Assembly (NCBI GenBank): GCA_016125095.1
Contig: WGMK01000011.1
Span: forward strand, 1 to 64,000
From: Candidatus Hydrogenedens sp.
Lineage (GTDB): Bacteria > Hydrogenedentota > Hydrogenedentia > Hydrogenedentales > JAEUWI01
Direction of reading: 5' to 3'
DNA length: 64,000 nucleotides
In this document: one piece after another, positions 40,821 to 48,666 of the stretch
How the letters are laid out: every line of letters starts with the position of its first letter
How positions within the stretch are numbered: the stretch's first letter is position 1
Translations under genes and position numbers: made by a program
The notes under the pieces: model-generated
The model's database searches: none
Seen by the model: only the letters and a program-made list of their open reading frames with translations
Told to the model about the DNA's origin: nothing

Positions 40821-43199
40821 TTACGGCTGAATGATATCGGCATGGCCGAGCTCCTGCGCCTCCTGGTAGGGGTCCGGTTCAGTATTTGCCGCTGCGGGCG
40901 TTTCCTGCTCCTGCGGCGCGGCCTCGGCAGGCGCGGGCTGGGCCGGCGTCATCTCCACCGGGGGCGACGGAAGCGCGGCCTCGGGTTCCGGCATCGCCGC
41001 CTCGACGGCCTCCGGGCGGAGCATGGCCAGCCGCTGCTCCAGGCTGTTGCGGATGTCCGGATCCGACACCGGCAGCGAACGCGCTTGCTGGAAGTACTCC
41101 TCCGCCTTCGCCAGGTATTCCTTGCGCGTGGCGTCGTCTAAGGCCGCCTCCGCGCGGCGCGCGAATATCTCGCCCAGATCCGTGTAGTCGATGTCGGGCG
41201 TGTAGTTCTTCGGCGCGGCCGCGGCCTGCAGATAAGTCGACTCGGCCTCCGCAAGGGCACCGGTCATCGCGTAGGATCCCGCTAGGGCGCGAAGCAGCGG
41301 CAACACCGCCAGCGGATCCTCGGGCTTCTGCACGCCCGCGCGCAGAAATGGAAGCGCTTCTTCGTGCCGGTCGAGGTCATGCAGCACCAGCCCGATGAGC
41401 GACTCGGCGCGTGCCCGTTTCGGGTGCGCCGGGTTGTCGCGCACGAAGGTCTGCAAAAGCGCCAGCGAGCGTTCGTCGGCTGCGTGGCGGGCGTCGGCGT
41501 TGTTCGCACGCTCGAGCCGCGCGGCCAGTGCCGCGTTGAACTGGGCATCGGCGCGCATCGGATGCTCGGGCGCACGCGCCGCGAACTGCTCGAAGTCGGT
41601 CGAGGCCTCGGCGTACTTGCCCTCGTCGAGGTAGCGCTCGCCCCGCGCCAGCATTTCCTCGGGCGAAAGAATCTGCTCCTTCACGAAGTTATTGTAGGCC
41701 AGGTATCCGGCAGCTCCGAAGGTGACGATCGTCAGCAGTGCCGCGGCCCGCGCGAACAAGCGCGCGCGGCGGCGCATGACACGGCTGGTCTGCCGCCGCG
41801 AAGGCGCCGCGCCGTAGTCGTATTCCACATGGCCGCGCGTCTGCGGATCTTCCTTGGCCGGCGGATCGGAGGCGAACATCATGTTGCTCACCGGAACCGG
41901 CTCGGGCTGGGGCGCTTTTTTCTTCGGCTCGGCAGGCTCTGGCGCTACGGCCTCGCGCGGCTGTGCTTCCAACTGCTGCAACAAGGCTTCGGCCTCGCCC
42001 AGACGCGACTGCAGCCCCCGCTTCAGGGGAGACTCGGCTTCATCCGCAGGCGACATCGCCTGAATGAAGCTGTCGAAATCGTCCGCTGGCGCGTCGGGCA
42101 CCACCGTGGGTTCCGGCTCGGCCACGGGTACGGCGTCCGCAATCTCTTCCTCCGCTTGCCACTCCGCCGTCTCTGGAAGCGGCGTATCGGGCGCGAGAAT
42201 GTCTACCGCGTCTTCGGGTTCCGGTTCCGCTTCAACGTCTGCATGCACGACTGCGATCGACTCTGGCTCGGGCTCCGGCTCGGGTTCAGGCTCCGGCTCT
42301 ACTGATTCGGATTCCGGCACCGCCTCGGCATCGGCTTCGGCAAGCATCGCCGCGAGGTCATCCCCCGCAGCGGCTTCGTCTTCGCCCGCTTCAAAGTCGT
42401 ACGCGGGGGCCAGGCCGTCGTCGCTTTCGTCGTCCTGCTCGGCAATCTCGTCCAGCCCCTCGACCACCGACTCCTCTTCGCCCTCCGCCATTTCGCCCAA
42501 CATCGCCGCAAGCGATTCGTCCGCCAGGCTGTGGTCGTCCTCTTCCAAATCCGCAGGCGTATGGGCCTCGATCGCGCGTAGCGCCGCCTCGACCGCGTCC
42601 TCGCCTTCATCCGCCATCTCGCTTAGGATCGAATTGAGCGACTCGCCGCCGCCGCTTTCCGGCTCTTCCGCGGGTTCCGGTTCCTCGACCGTGTATGCCG
42701 CCACATCCTCATCGAACGATGGAACTTCGGGCTCCGGCGCAGGCGGAACGACGGGCACGGACTCCGCGTCTTTGGGCGACGCGCCGAGTTCGTTCAAGAT
42801 TTCCGAAAGGGTGTCCTTCGCGCTCTTCGCGGGTGCCTTTTTCGGCGCAGGCGCCTTCGGCTTCCCGAGCACTTCCGAGGCCACCTCGTCGCTCCCGTCG
42901 TCCACGTCGCGGACGCCTTCCTCGTAGAAGCTCAGGGGGGCTTCCGGGTCGAGCTCGTCGCGCTCCGATTCCACGGCGTCGAATCGCTTGGTCTCGGAGA
43001 GCTCGATGGGCGGGCGGGTCAGGCCGGACTGCCGGATGAAGGCCTCGTCGTCCAACGAGTAGTTCTTGGGCAAGCCACTGCCGAGCCGGGCATCCTGCTC
43101 CAATTGGGCCAGCAGCGAGGCATCCAGCTCCCACCCATCCCCCGCGCCGCTCTCGGCTGCGTCGAGGTCCCAATCAGGCGTTTCTGGCTCGGTACTCAT
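40821..43199 (-). CDS. TPR membrane protein with long acidic cytoplasmic region
   Basis: 792 aa. Residues 1 to ~460 are highly acidic, Pro/Glu-rich and probably disordered. They carry a repeated short motif: TLSEILNEL, SLNSILSEM, SLAAMLGEM, DLAAMLAEA. One membrane segment (LFARAAALLTIVTFGAAGYL, about 470-490) follows a basic RRQTSRVMRRRAR stretch. The periplasmic C-terminal part has TPR-like helices (about 500-720; GERYLDEGKYAEASTDFEQF, LHDLDRHEEALPFLRAG) and a Pro/Ala/Glu-rich tail. It could be a scaffold linking the cytoplasmic ATPase or kinase with the periplasmic export machine. No family assignment beyond TPR. It lies 6 nt after the ExeA-like gene and 22 nt before the Wza-secretin gene. 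Confidence 0.75.
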   Translation of the reverse strand: MSTEPETPDWDLDAAESGAGDGWELDASLLAQLEQDARLGSGLPKNYSLDDEAFIRQSGLTRPPIELSETKRFDAVESERDELDPEAPLSFYEEGVRDVDDGSDEVASEVLGKPKAPAPKKAPAKSAKDTLSEILNELGASPKDAESVPVVPPAPEPEVPSFDEDVAAYTVEEPEPAEEPESGGGESLNSILSEMADEGEDAVEAALRAIEAHTPADLEEDDHSLADESLAAMLGEMAEGEEESVVEGLDEIAEQDDESDDGLAPAYDFEAGEDEAAAGDDLAAMLAEADAEAVPESESVEPEPEPEPEPEPESIAVVHADVEAEPEPEDAVDILAPDTPLPETAEWQAEEEIADAVPVAEPEPTVVPDAPADDFDSFIQAMSPADEAESPLKRGLQSRLGEAEALLQQLEAQPREAVAPEPAEPKKKAPQPEPVPVSNMMFASDPPAKEDPQTRGHVEYDYGAAPSRRQTSRVMRRRARLFARAAALLTIVTFGAAGYLAYNNFVKEQILSPEEMLARGERYLDEGKYAEASTDFEQFAARAPEHPMRADAQFNAALAARLERANNADARHAADERSLALLQTFVRDNPAHPKRARAESLIGLVLHDLDRHEEALPFLRAGVQKPEDPLAVLPLLRALAGSYAMTGALAEAESTYLQAAAAPKNYTPDIDYTDLGEIFARRAEAALDDATRKEYLAKAEEYFQQARSLPVSDPDIRNSLEQRLAMLRPEAVEAAMPEPEAALPSPPVEMTPAQPAPAEAAPQEQETPAAANTEPDPYQEAQELGHADIIQP

Positions 43200-43205
43200 G
43201 CCGCC

Positions 43206-44234
43206 TTACAACCCGCGCTGCTGCTGCGCGCGCAGCAGCATTTCGGCCGCGCGCTGATCGCGCGTGCGGCGCTCCGGGCTGGCAGCCGCCGGCGGCGACG
43301 CGAGCGAGGGCCGGACCGTCGGGGCCGCGCCTACCGCCGACCAAGCGCCCCGGGGGCGCTCTTTTTCCACAAAATCGCGCAGCGCGGCTATTTTCTCCGG
43401 TTCCGCCAGTGTGGTCTTTTCGATAGTGTTCAGCACAATCGTCGGTGTGATGCGCCGGGTCTTCAGGTGTGCCGCCACCAGCAGCGCATTGCGGCAGATG
43501 GACACCGTCACGCGCGGGCTGCCCTCGGCGAAGCGATGGATCACCTCGATGGCGAGCTCGTCGAATTCCGGGCGCAGGTCCGCCTTCCCGGTCGCCTGCT
43601 CCAGCCGAAAGTCGATGAAATGGCGGGTCTCTTCGCCGTTGAGCGCCCCGAGCCGGTAACTTAGATTGACGCGCTGGAGGAAGTTCGGGGCTGCCCGGAG
43701 CACATGCACCCACTCCAACTGCGCGAAGCAAATCAGGTTCAGCAGCTTGTGCTGGGGCGTCTCGAGATTCTGCACGAGGCGCAGCAATTCCAGCTGGCCG
43801 CGCTTGTTCAGGTTCTGGGCGTCGTCGATGATGAGCGTGCATACCTGCCGCCGGTTCGCCAGCAGGTGTTCGTTCAGCGCCTGCATGTATGCGCCAAAGG
43901 CGTGCTCGCGGGGGCGCAGCCCGTATTGGGCAATGATGTTTTCCAGCAGCGCGAAACTGGTCCACGAGGGTATCGGCGAACCGATGACCGCCGCTTGGTA
44001 GCGGCCCGGCTCCTGGGCCATGCCTGCCACAAGCTTGCGCAGCAGCGTGGTCTTGCCGGTGCCGTAATTGCCCAGAACGACCGCGATGCCGTGGCGCTGA
44101 TCAATGTTGTTCCACAAGCGGAACAAACATTCGCGGTGTTCATTCGTGGCATAGAAGTACGCCGGATCGGCCGTGGGAGCGAACGGTTGCTCACGCAGAC
44201 CGAAGAAGTTCTGCACCGCCTCGTTTTCTTCCAT
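43206..44234 (-). CDS. ExeA/GspA-like AAA ATPase (PEP-CTERM/EPS-locus type)
   Basis: 342 aa from the ATG at 44234; a GTG at 44243 is the alternative start. N-terminal FFGLREQPFAPTADPAYFYA, Walker A VLGNYGTGKTTLLRKLVAGM (about residues 55-74), Walker B CTLIIDDAQNLN, sensor-like NLICFAQLEW and arginine region FLQRVNLSYRLGAL. This is the AAA_22/ExeA type found in type II secretion (ExeA/GspA) and in exosortase-associated exopolysaccharide loci. The C-terminal ~60 residues are a low-complexity tail, without the peptidoglycan-binding domain of ExeA and without a clear membrane helix. First gene of the operon. Confidence 0.87.
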   Translation of the reverse strand: MEENEAVQNFFGLREQPFAPTADPAYFYATNEHRECLFRLWNNIDQRHGIAVVLGNYGTGKTTLLRKLVAGMAQEPGRYQAAVIGSPIPSWTSFALLENIIAQYGLRPREHAFGAYMQALNEHLLANRRQVCTLIIDDAQNLNKRGQLELLRLVQNLETPQHKLLNLICFAQLEWVHVLRAAPNFLQRVNLSYRLGALNGEETRHFIDFRLEQATGKADLRPEFDELAIEVIHRFAEGSPRVTVSICRNALLVAAHLKTRRITPTIVLNTIEKTTLAEPEKIAALRDFVEKERPRGAWSAVGAAPTVRPSLASPPAAASPERRTRDQRAAEMLLRAQQQRGL

Positions 44235-44354
44235 TCGCTCCACTCGCCTTGTTGCCGATGTGCAACTCCTGTAACGACAGCCGCTTGTCTCCCCGATTCC
44301 AAAATGCGGCCGCTCTCCGCGCCTGGCGGTTTGCTCCCGGTTCCGGCAGTGCTC

Positions 44355-44383
44355 ATTCTAGCCGAGCCCTTGGGGCATGTCAA
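44355..44383 (-). promoter_or_regulatory. Sigma70-type promoter for the exopolysaccharide operon
   Basis: On the minus strand TTGACA (44378-44383), a 17-nt spacer, then TAGAAT (44355-44360): 6/6 and 5/6 matches. It leaves a 5' leader of roughly 115 nt before the ATPase gene. The gene-free stretch 44244-44559 also holds a possible plus-strand -10 (TACAAT, 44517-44522) for the FHA-HD-GYP gene, without a clear -35. Confidence 0.75.
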
Positions 44384-44559
44384 GCATTTATTACATACAG
44401 GTGGTGGCTGGACTCCCCGGCGGGTCCATATGTAGTATGCGTCGTAATCCAGCAAAACACGCTTGCTTTTGATTTGTAGAACATCCGGGCGCATGGAAAT
44501 ATGCGTTCATAACGGGTACAATCTCAGGGGTTTGGCGTGCGAGAGGAGTCGGGAATACA

Positions 44560-46356
44560 ATGCCTTCAGAACGTCTGGTTGTCATGAACGGCCCGCTCGA
44601 GGGACAGGGATTCGCTGTGGAGGGCGCTCTGACCATCGGGCGATCTCCAGAAAACAAGATTCATCTGGACGATCTGCAAGTCTCGCGGAAACACGCCATC
44701 GTGGAACAGGGCCCGAAGGGTACCGTGATTCGGGATCTGGGCAGCGGCAACGGCACCTTCATCGACAACCGCCGGATTCTCGAGAGCCGCCTCACCCATG
44801 GCGTGGTCATCCGTATCGGGCAGCACGACCTGATGTTCGAGTCCGACGCGCCGGCGCAGACCCCGGGCTACACCGACAATTCACTGAGCGATTCCGGCGT
44901 GCGGTTTCAATCGGGGCCCCAGCAGCCGGTGGCCGCCAACGATGCGGCCAGCCTCAGTGCCACCTTCTTCGACGCTCCCGTGTCGGCCTCGACCAGCGAG
45001 CAGCTCATCGAGGTGCAGAACCGCCTGAAGGCCGTCTACGCCGCGAACCAGTCCATCTCGATCGAGCGCAACCTCTCGAAGCTCTTCGAAAAGGTGCTCG
45101 ACCAGATCTTCAACCTGGTGCCGGCGCACAACGGCGTCATCATCTTGAAAGACCGGATGAAGGCCTCGGGCAAGAGCACCGCCATCATGCGGAAAGAGCA
45201 CGCGGAATTGGACGGCCTGGTGACCGAATATGTCCGCTCGGGCACGGGCACCGCCGAGGTGACCATCAGCTCGTCGATTGTGCGGCGTGCGCTGGAATAC
45301 AAGGAAGCGGTCCTCACGCAGGACGCCGCGGCCGATGCCGAGCTCGAGGCCAGCGCCAGCATCATCACCGAGAATATCGCCTCGGCCATGTGTGTGCCGC
45401 TGATTTACCAGAACGAGCCGCTCGGCGTGATCTATCTCGACACGCGCGGCACACGGAACGCCTTCGTGCACAGCGACCTCGAACTGGTCTGCGCCATCGC
45501 CGGACCAGCCGCCACGTCGATCAGCAATGCCCAGTACATCAAGAAGCTCGATCGGGCGTACCATGAAACGCTCATCGTGCTGGCCAACGCCATCGAACTG
45601 CGCGACCACTACACCGTGGGCCACAACTGGCGCGTGGCGAAGTACAGCGTCGAGATCGCCCGCGAACTGGGCTGGCCCGAGGAAAAGCTGAAAGAAGTAG
45701 AGATGGGCTGCGTGCTGCACGACGTGGGCAAGGTCGCCGTGGACGACGCCGTGCTGCGCAAGCCCGGCAAGTTGACGGAAGAAGAATACGCCCAGATGAA
45801 GATCCATCCGGAGCGCGGGGCCGACCTGATGCAGGACTCAGAATTCCTGCGGCCGCTGATTCCCTATTGCCTCTACCACCACGAGCGCCCCGACGGCAGG
45901 GGCTATCCCTACGGTCTCAAGGGCATGGATATCCCGATCGAAGGCCGCCTCGTGGGCGTGGCCGACTGCTGGGACGCCCTCACGAGCAACCGCCCTTACC
46001 GCAAGGGCATGGATATCGAGAAGGCCATCAGCATCATGGAGGAAGGCATCGGCACGCAGTTCGACCCCGAATGCTGCAATGCCTTCCTGCGCTGCTTCCG
46101 CGCCGGTCGCATCAACGAGATTCTGCAGAACTACCACGAGACGGACGAGAAGAGCATTGTCTGTCCGTTTTGCAGCACCAACATCCGCATTCCTGAGGGC
46201 GCTGCCGTGGGAGAGAAGTTCGGCTGCAAGGTCTGCCACCGCAACGTGCGCCTGCTCCAGATGGAAAATGGCCCCTATTACGGCGAGCTACAGGCGGAAT
46301 CCGGCGGGGAACGCATCTCCGGCTCGTCGCTGCCCGTGCATGAAATGAACAGCTGA
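44560..46356 (+). CDS. FHA-GAF-HD-GYP protein, probable cyclic-di-GMP phosphodiesterase
   Basis: 598 aa; GAGGAG upstream of the ATG. FHA domain at about residues 20-95 (LTIGRSPENKIHLDDLQVSR, then GSGNGTFIDNRRI), GAF domain at about 155-325, HD-GYP domain at about 330-520. The HD-GYP residues are present: HDVGKVAVDD, HPERG, HHERPDGRGYPYGL. The C-terminus carries a four-Cys ribbon (CPFC and CKVC). FHA binds phosphothreonine, GAF senses a ligand, HD-GYP hydrolyses c-di-GMP, and the ribbon may bind zinc. It is divergent from the exopolysaccharide operon, so it may tie phosphorylation and c-di-GMP to exopolysaccharide output; this is inference from position. Confidence 0.9.
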   Translation: MPSERLVVMNGPLEGQGFAVEGALTIGRSPENKIHLDDLQVSRKHAIVEQGPKGTVIRDLGSGNGTFIDNRRILESRLTHGVVIRIGQHDLMFESDAPAQTPGYTDNSLSDSGVRFQSGPQQPVAANDAASLSATFFDAPVSASTSEQLIEVQNRLKAVYAANQSISIERNLSKLFEKVLDQIFNLVPAHNGVIILKDRMKASGKSTAIMRKEHAELDGLVTEYVRSGTGTAEVTISSSIVRRALEYKEAVLTQDAAADAELEASASIITENIASAMCVPLIYQNEPLGVIYLDTRGTRNAFVHSDLELVCAIAGPAATSISNAQYIKKLDRAYHETLIVLANAIELRDHYTVGHNWRVAKYSVEIARELGWPEEKLKEVEMGCVLHDVGKVAVDDAVLRKPGKLTEEEYAQMKIHPERGADLMQDSEFLRPLIPYCLYHHERPDGRGYPYGLKGMDIPIEGRLVGVADCWDALTSNRPYRKGMDIEKAISIMEEGIGTQFDPECCNAFLRCFRAGRINEILQNYHETDEKSIVCPFCSTNIRIPEGAAVGEKFGCKVCHRNVRLLQMENGPYYGELQAESGGERISGSSLPVHEMNS

Positions 46357-46369
46357 CCACGACCAGACA

Positions 46370-46421
46370 AAAAAAGCACCGGACGCGCCATCGGGTTCCG
46401 ATGGCGCGTCCGGTTTGTTTT
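46370..46421. terminator. Bidirectional rho-independent terminator
   Basis: Perfect 16-bp stem CCGGACGCGCCATCGG (46379-46394) with its complement (46398-46413) and a 3-nt loop. TTTGTTTT follows on the plus strand, and on the minus strand TGCTTTTTTT. It serves both the FHA-HD-GYP gene (plus) and rpmJ (minus). Confidence 0.93.
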
Positions 46422-46437
46422 GGGGATTAGAGGGCGA

Positions 46438-46563
46438 TTAGCCCTGGCGAGCCTTCAGGCGCGGATCGCTCTTGCAGATCACGTACACCCGGCCCTTGCG
46501 GCGGACCAGCTTGCAGTCCTTGCTGCGCTTCTTCGCAGACTTCAGCGACGACAGTACCTTCAT
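46438..46563 (-). CDS. rpmJ: Ribosomal protein bL36
   Basis: 41 aa, [20 protein letters not shown] followed by [21 protein letters not shown]. This is the YkgO-like (zinc-poor, 'C-minus') type: only two Cys remain, and the CxxC/CxxxxH zinc site of classical L36 is missing. AAGGA lies 8-9 nt before the ATG. It sits alone, away from the ribosomal-protein operons, with its own promoter and terminator. Confidence 0.95.
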   Translation of the reverse strand: MKVLSSLKSAKKRSKDCKLVRRKGRVYVICKSDPRLKARQG

Positions 46564-46625
46564 GATAAGCATTCCTTGTAAGGGAGCGTCCCGCTCGGGG
46601 ACGAATCTGGAGCACAAAGGCCGTG

Positions 46626-46655
46626 AGTATAGCCGATGAATCGGCCGCGCGTCAA
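46626..46655 (-). promoter_or_regulatory. Sigma70-type promoter for rpmJ
   Basis: On the minus strand TTGACG (46650-46655), an 18-nt spacer, then TATACT (46626-46631). It lies about 65 nt upstream of the rpmJ start. Confidence 0.7.
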
Positions 46656-46962
46656 ACTGGATTCCCACGTTTGAAGGCACCGCGTACAGGGGCGGCCGAC
46701 CTACTTTTCGCGCGCAGCGGCGCGGAACCCGGCCTGCCCCAAGTCGGAGTAGCCGCGCCCGGCAATCTCGCCCCAGTGCCACCACCGAGCCTGCAACACC
46801 GTGCCATCACGGTACTTGAAGCTACAGAGGGTATCTGCTACGCTATGGAGCACGTTATGTACGCCCGCAGGGTTTGCCGCAACCATATGTTGTGGCGTTG
46901 AAGGGGAAGCTGAATTCGCCGAAAGCGGCGGGCGAGGCTCGACGGAGGGAGCACTAGACCGG
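46656..46962. other. Gene-poor stretch upstream of nrdR
   Basis: No well supported gene. A 62-codon minus-strand frame (46701-46889, starting [19 protein letters not shown] and containing [18 protein letters not shown]) has no ribosome site and may be a remnant or chance frame. A weak plus-strand promoter, TTGAAG (46816-46821), 17 nt, TACGCT (46839-46844), could serve nrdR. Confidence 0.35.
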
Positions 46963-47412
46963 ATGCGTTGTCCTTTCTGCGGCCATAGCCACCAGAAGGT
47001 GGTGGACTCGCGCTCTTCGAAAGAAGGCGACGCCATCCGCCGCCGCCGCGAATGCCTGGAATGCGGCCGGCGGTTCACCACCTACGAGCGCATCGAGGAA
47101 GTGCAGCAGATGGTCATCAAGAAGGATGGCCGCCGCGAACCCTTCGACCGGTGGAAAATAAAAATGGGCCTGATGAAGGCCATCGAAAAGCGTCCGGTCG
47201 GGCTCGACCATGTGGATGCCATCATCGACGAGGTCGAGCGCGAGTTGTTCAACGCCAGCGACCACGAGGTGACCACGAACGCCATCGGCGAATCGGTCAT
47301 GCGCAAGCTGAAACGGCTCGACGAAGTCGCCTACGTCCGTTTCGCCTCGGTATACCGCCAGTTCAAGGACCTGAACGAATTCATGAGCGAGCTCAAGGGG
47401 ATGCTGAGCTAG
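46963..47412 (+). CDS. nrdR: Transcriptional repressor NrdR
   Basis: 149 aa from the ATG at 46963. Zinc ribbon [17 protein letters not shown] then [13 protein letters not shown] (four Cys), followed by an ATP-cone domain ([20 protein letters not shown], about residues 47-140). NrdR represses ribonucleotide reductase genes according to the ATP/dATP state. GGAGGGAG lies ~12 nt before the ATG. No reductase gene and no NrdR box pair were recognised in the window, so its targets are elsewhere. Confidence 0.96.
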   Translation: MRCPFCGHSHQKVVDSRSSKEGDAIRRRRECLECGRRFTTYERIEEVQQMVIKKDGRREPFDRWKIKMGLMKAIEKRPVGLDHVDAIIDEVERELFNASDHEVTTNAIGESVMRKLKRLDEVAYVRFASVYRQFKDLNEFMSELKGMLS

Positions 47413-47529
47413 ACGATTCCCCTCCTTCCGGCTTGCTTTCCATACCGCTCTTCTATAAGATCGTATCGGTCTTGGACAGGGCCGCGCCGCGCGATAGCGT
47501 TTGTGCGGGCCGGAGAAGGAAGCAGACAC

Positions 47530-48666
47530 GTGCCTGGGGGCTCCGCTCGAATACTCATCGTCGATGATGTGCCGGACAACATCAAGCTGCTCCGCGCGCT
47601 GCTGGAAATCGATGGCCACACGGTGACCGGCGCGGAGAACGGCCATGATGCGCTGCAGGCCGTGAGCACCAACCCGCCCGATATCATCCTGCTGGACCTG
47701 GTGCTGCCGGACATCACCGGCTTCGAAATCTGCGAGCGGGTGAAAACCGACCCGCGCACTGGCAACATTCCGATTATCGTCATCAGCGGCATGGGCGATC
47801 GCGATACCAATCTGCGTGCCTTCGAGTGCGGCGCCGACGAATTCCTGAGCAAGCCCTTCGACCGCACGCTCTTGAAGGCGCGCATTCAGAATACGCTTCG
47901 CAACAAGCGGCTGAATGACGCGCTCCAGGCCTCCAACGCCGATCTCGAGCGTCGGGTAGCGCTTCGCACCGAGGAAATCCGCCGCGCGCGCCTGGCCACG
48001 GTGTCAAGCCTGGCGCGGCTGGCGGGCACCCGCGACAATGAAACCGGCAACCATGTGAAGCGCGTGGCGAATTATTGCGTGTTCATCGCCGAGGACCTGG
48101 CTGCCGCGGGCAACCACCCGGAAATCACGGACAGCTTCATCGTCGAGCTGAGCGACTCGAGTCCCTTGCACGATATCGGCAAGGTGGGCATTCCCGATGC
48201 CATCCTGCTCAAGCCGGGCAAGCTGACCGAGACCGAGTTCGAGATCATGAAGCAGCACACGCTGATTGGCGGCGAGACGCTACGGCGCGCCCACGAGGAA
48301 GCGGGCGACGAGGACGGCTTCCTCCGTATGGCCTGCGAGATTACGTTCTACCATCATGAGAAGTGGAACGGCTCGGGATATCCCTTCGGGCTCGAGGGCG
48401 ACGCCATTCCCCTCTCCGCCCGCATTTGCGCGCTGGCCGATGTATACGACGCGCTGTCGTCGCTGCGGCCCTACAAGGAGCCCTTTCCGCACGAGCGCTG
48501 CCGCGCCATTATCGAGGAAGGCCGCGGGACGCACTTCGATCCCGATATCGTCGATGCCTTCCTGCGCTGCGAGGACAAGTTCATCAAGACGCGCGAACTG
48601 TATGCCGACGAGGACCCCGCTTCGAGCCTGCAGAAGCTGGTGGAAGAAATTCAGCCCGGCGACTGA
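47530..48666 (+). CDS. Response regulator with HD-GYP output domain
   Basis: 378 aa from the GTG at 47530 (GGAGAAGGA ~8 nt upstream); a GTG at 47503 is less likely. Receiver domain at residues ~6-122: ILIVDDVPDNIKLLRALLEI, phosphorylated Asp in IILLDLVLPDITGFE, Lys in FLSKPFDRTLL. A coiled linker leads to an HD-GYP domain at about 165-355: HDIGKVGIPDAILLKPGKLT, HHEKWNGSGYPFGLEGD. It probably hydrolyses c-di-GMP in a phosphorylation-dependent way. No sensor kinase is adjacent. It overlaps the convergent gene at its 3' end by 16 nt. Confidence 0.92.
   Translation: MPGGSARILIVDDVPDNIKLLRALLEIDGHTVTGAENGHDALQAVSTNPPDIILLDLVLPDITGFEICERVKTDPRTGNIPIIVISGMGDRDTNLRAFECGADEFLSKPFDRTLLKARIQNTLRNKRLNDALQASNADLERRVALRTEEIRRARLATVSSLARLAGTRDNETGNHVKRVANYCVFIAEDLAAAGNHPEITDSFIVELSDSSPLHDIGKVGIPDAILLKPGKLTETEFEIMKQHTLIGGETLRRAHEEAGDEDGFLRMACEITFYHHEKWNGSGYPFGLEGDAIPLSARICALADVYDALSSLRPYKEPFPHERCRAIIEEGRGTHFDPDIVDAFLRCEDKFIKTRELYADEDPASSLQKLVEEIQPGD

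Noticed and set aside
42064..42927. Ser/Ala-rich plus-strand frame opposite the acidic TPR protein
   Set aside because: Arises from the complement of Glu/Pro/Ala codons; no start context.
46701..46889. Possible 62-residue minus-strand protein between rpmJ and nrdR
   Set aside because: No ribosome site, no recognised family, and the frame continues open only by chance into the nrdR antisense strand.
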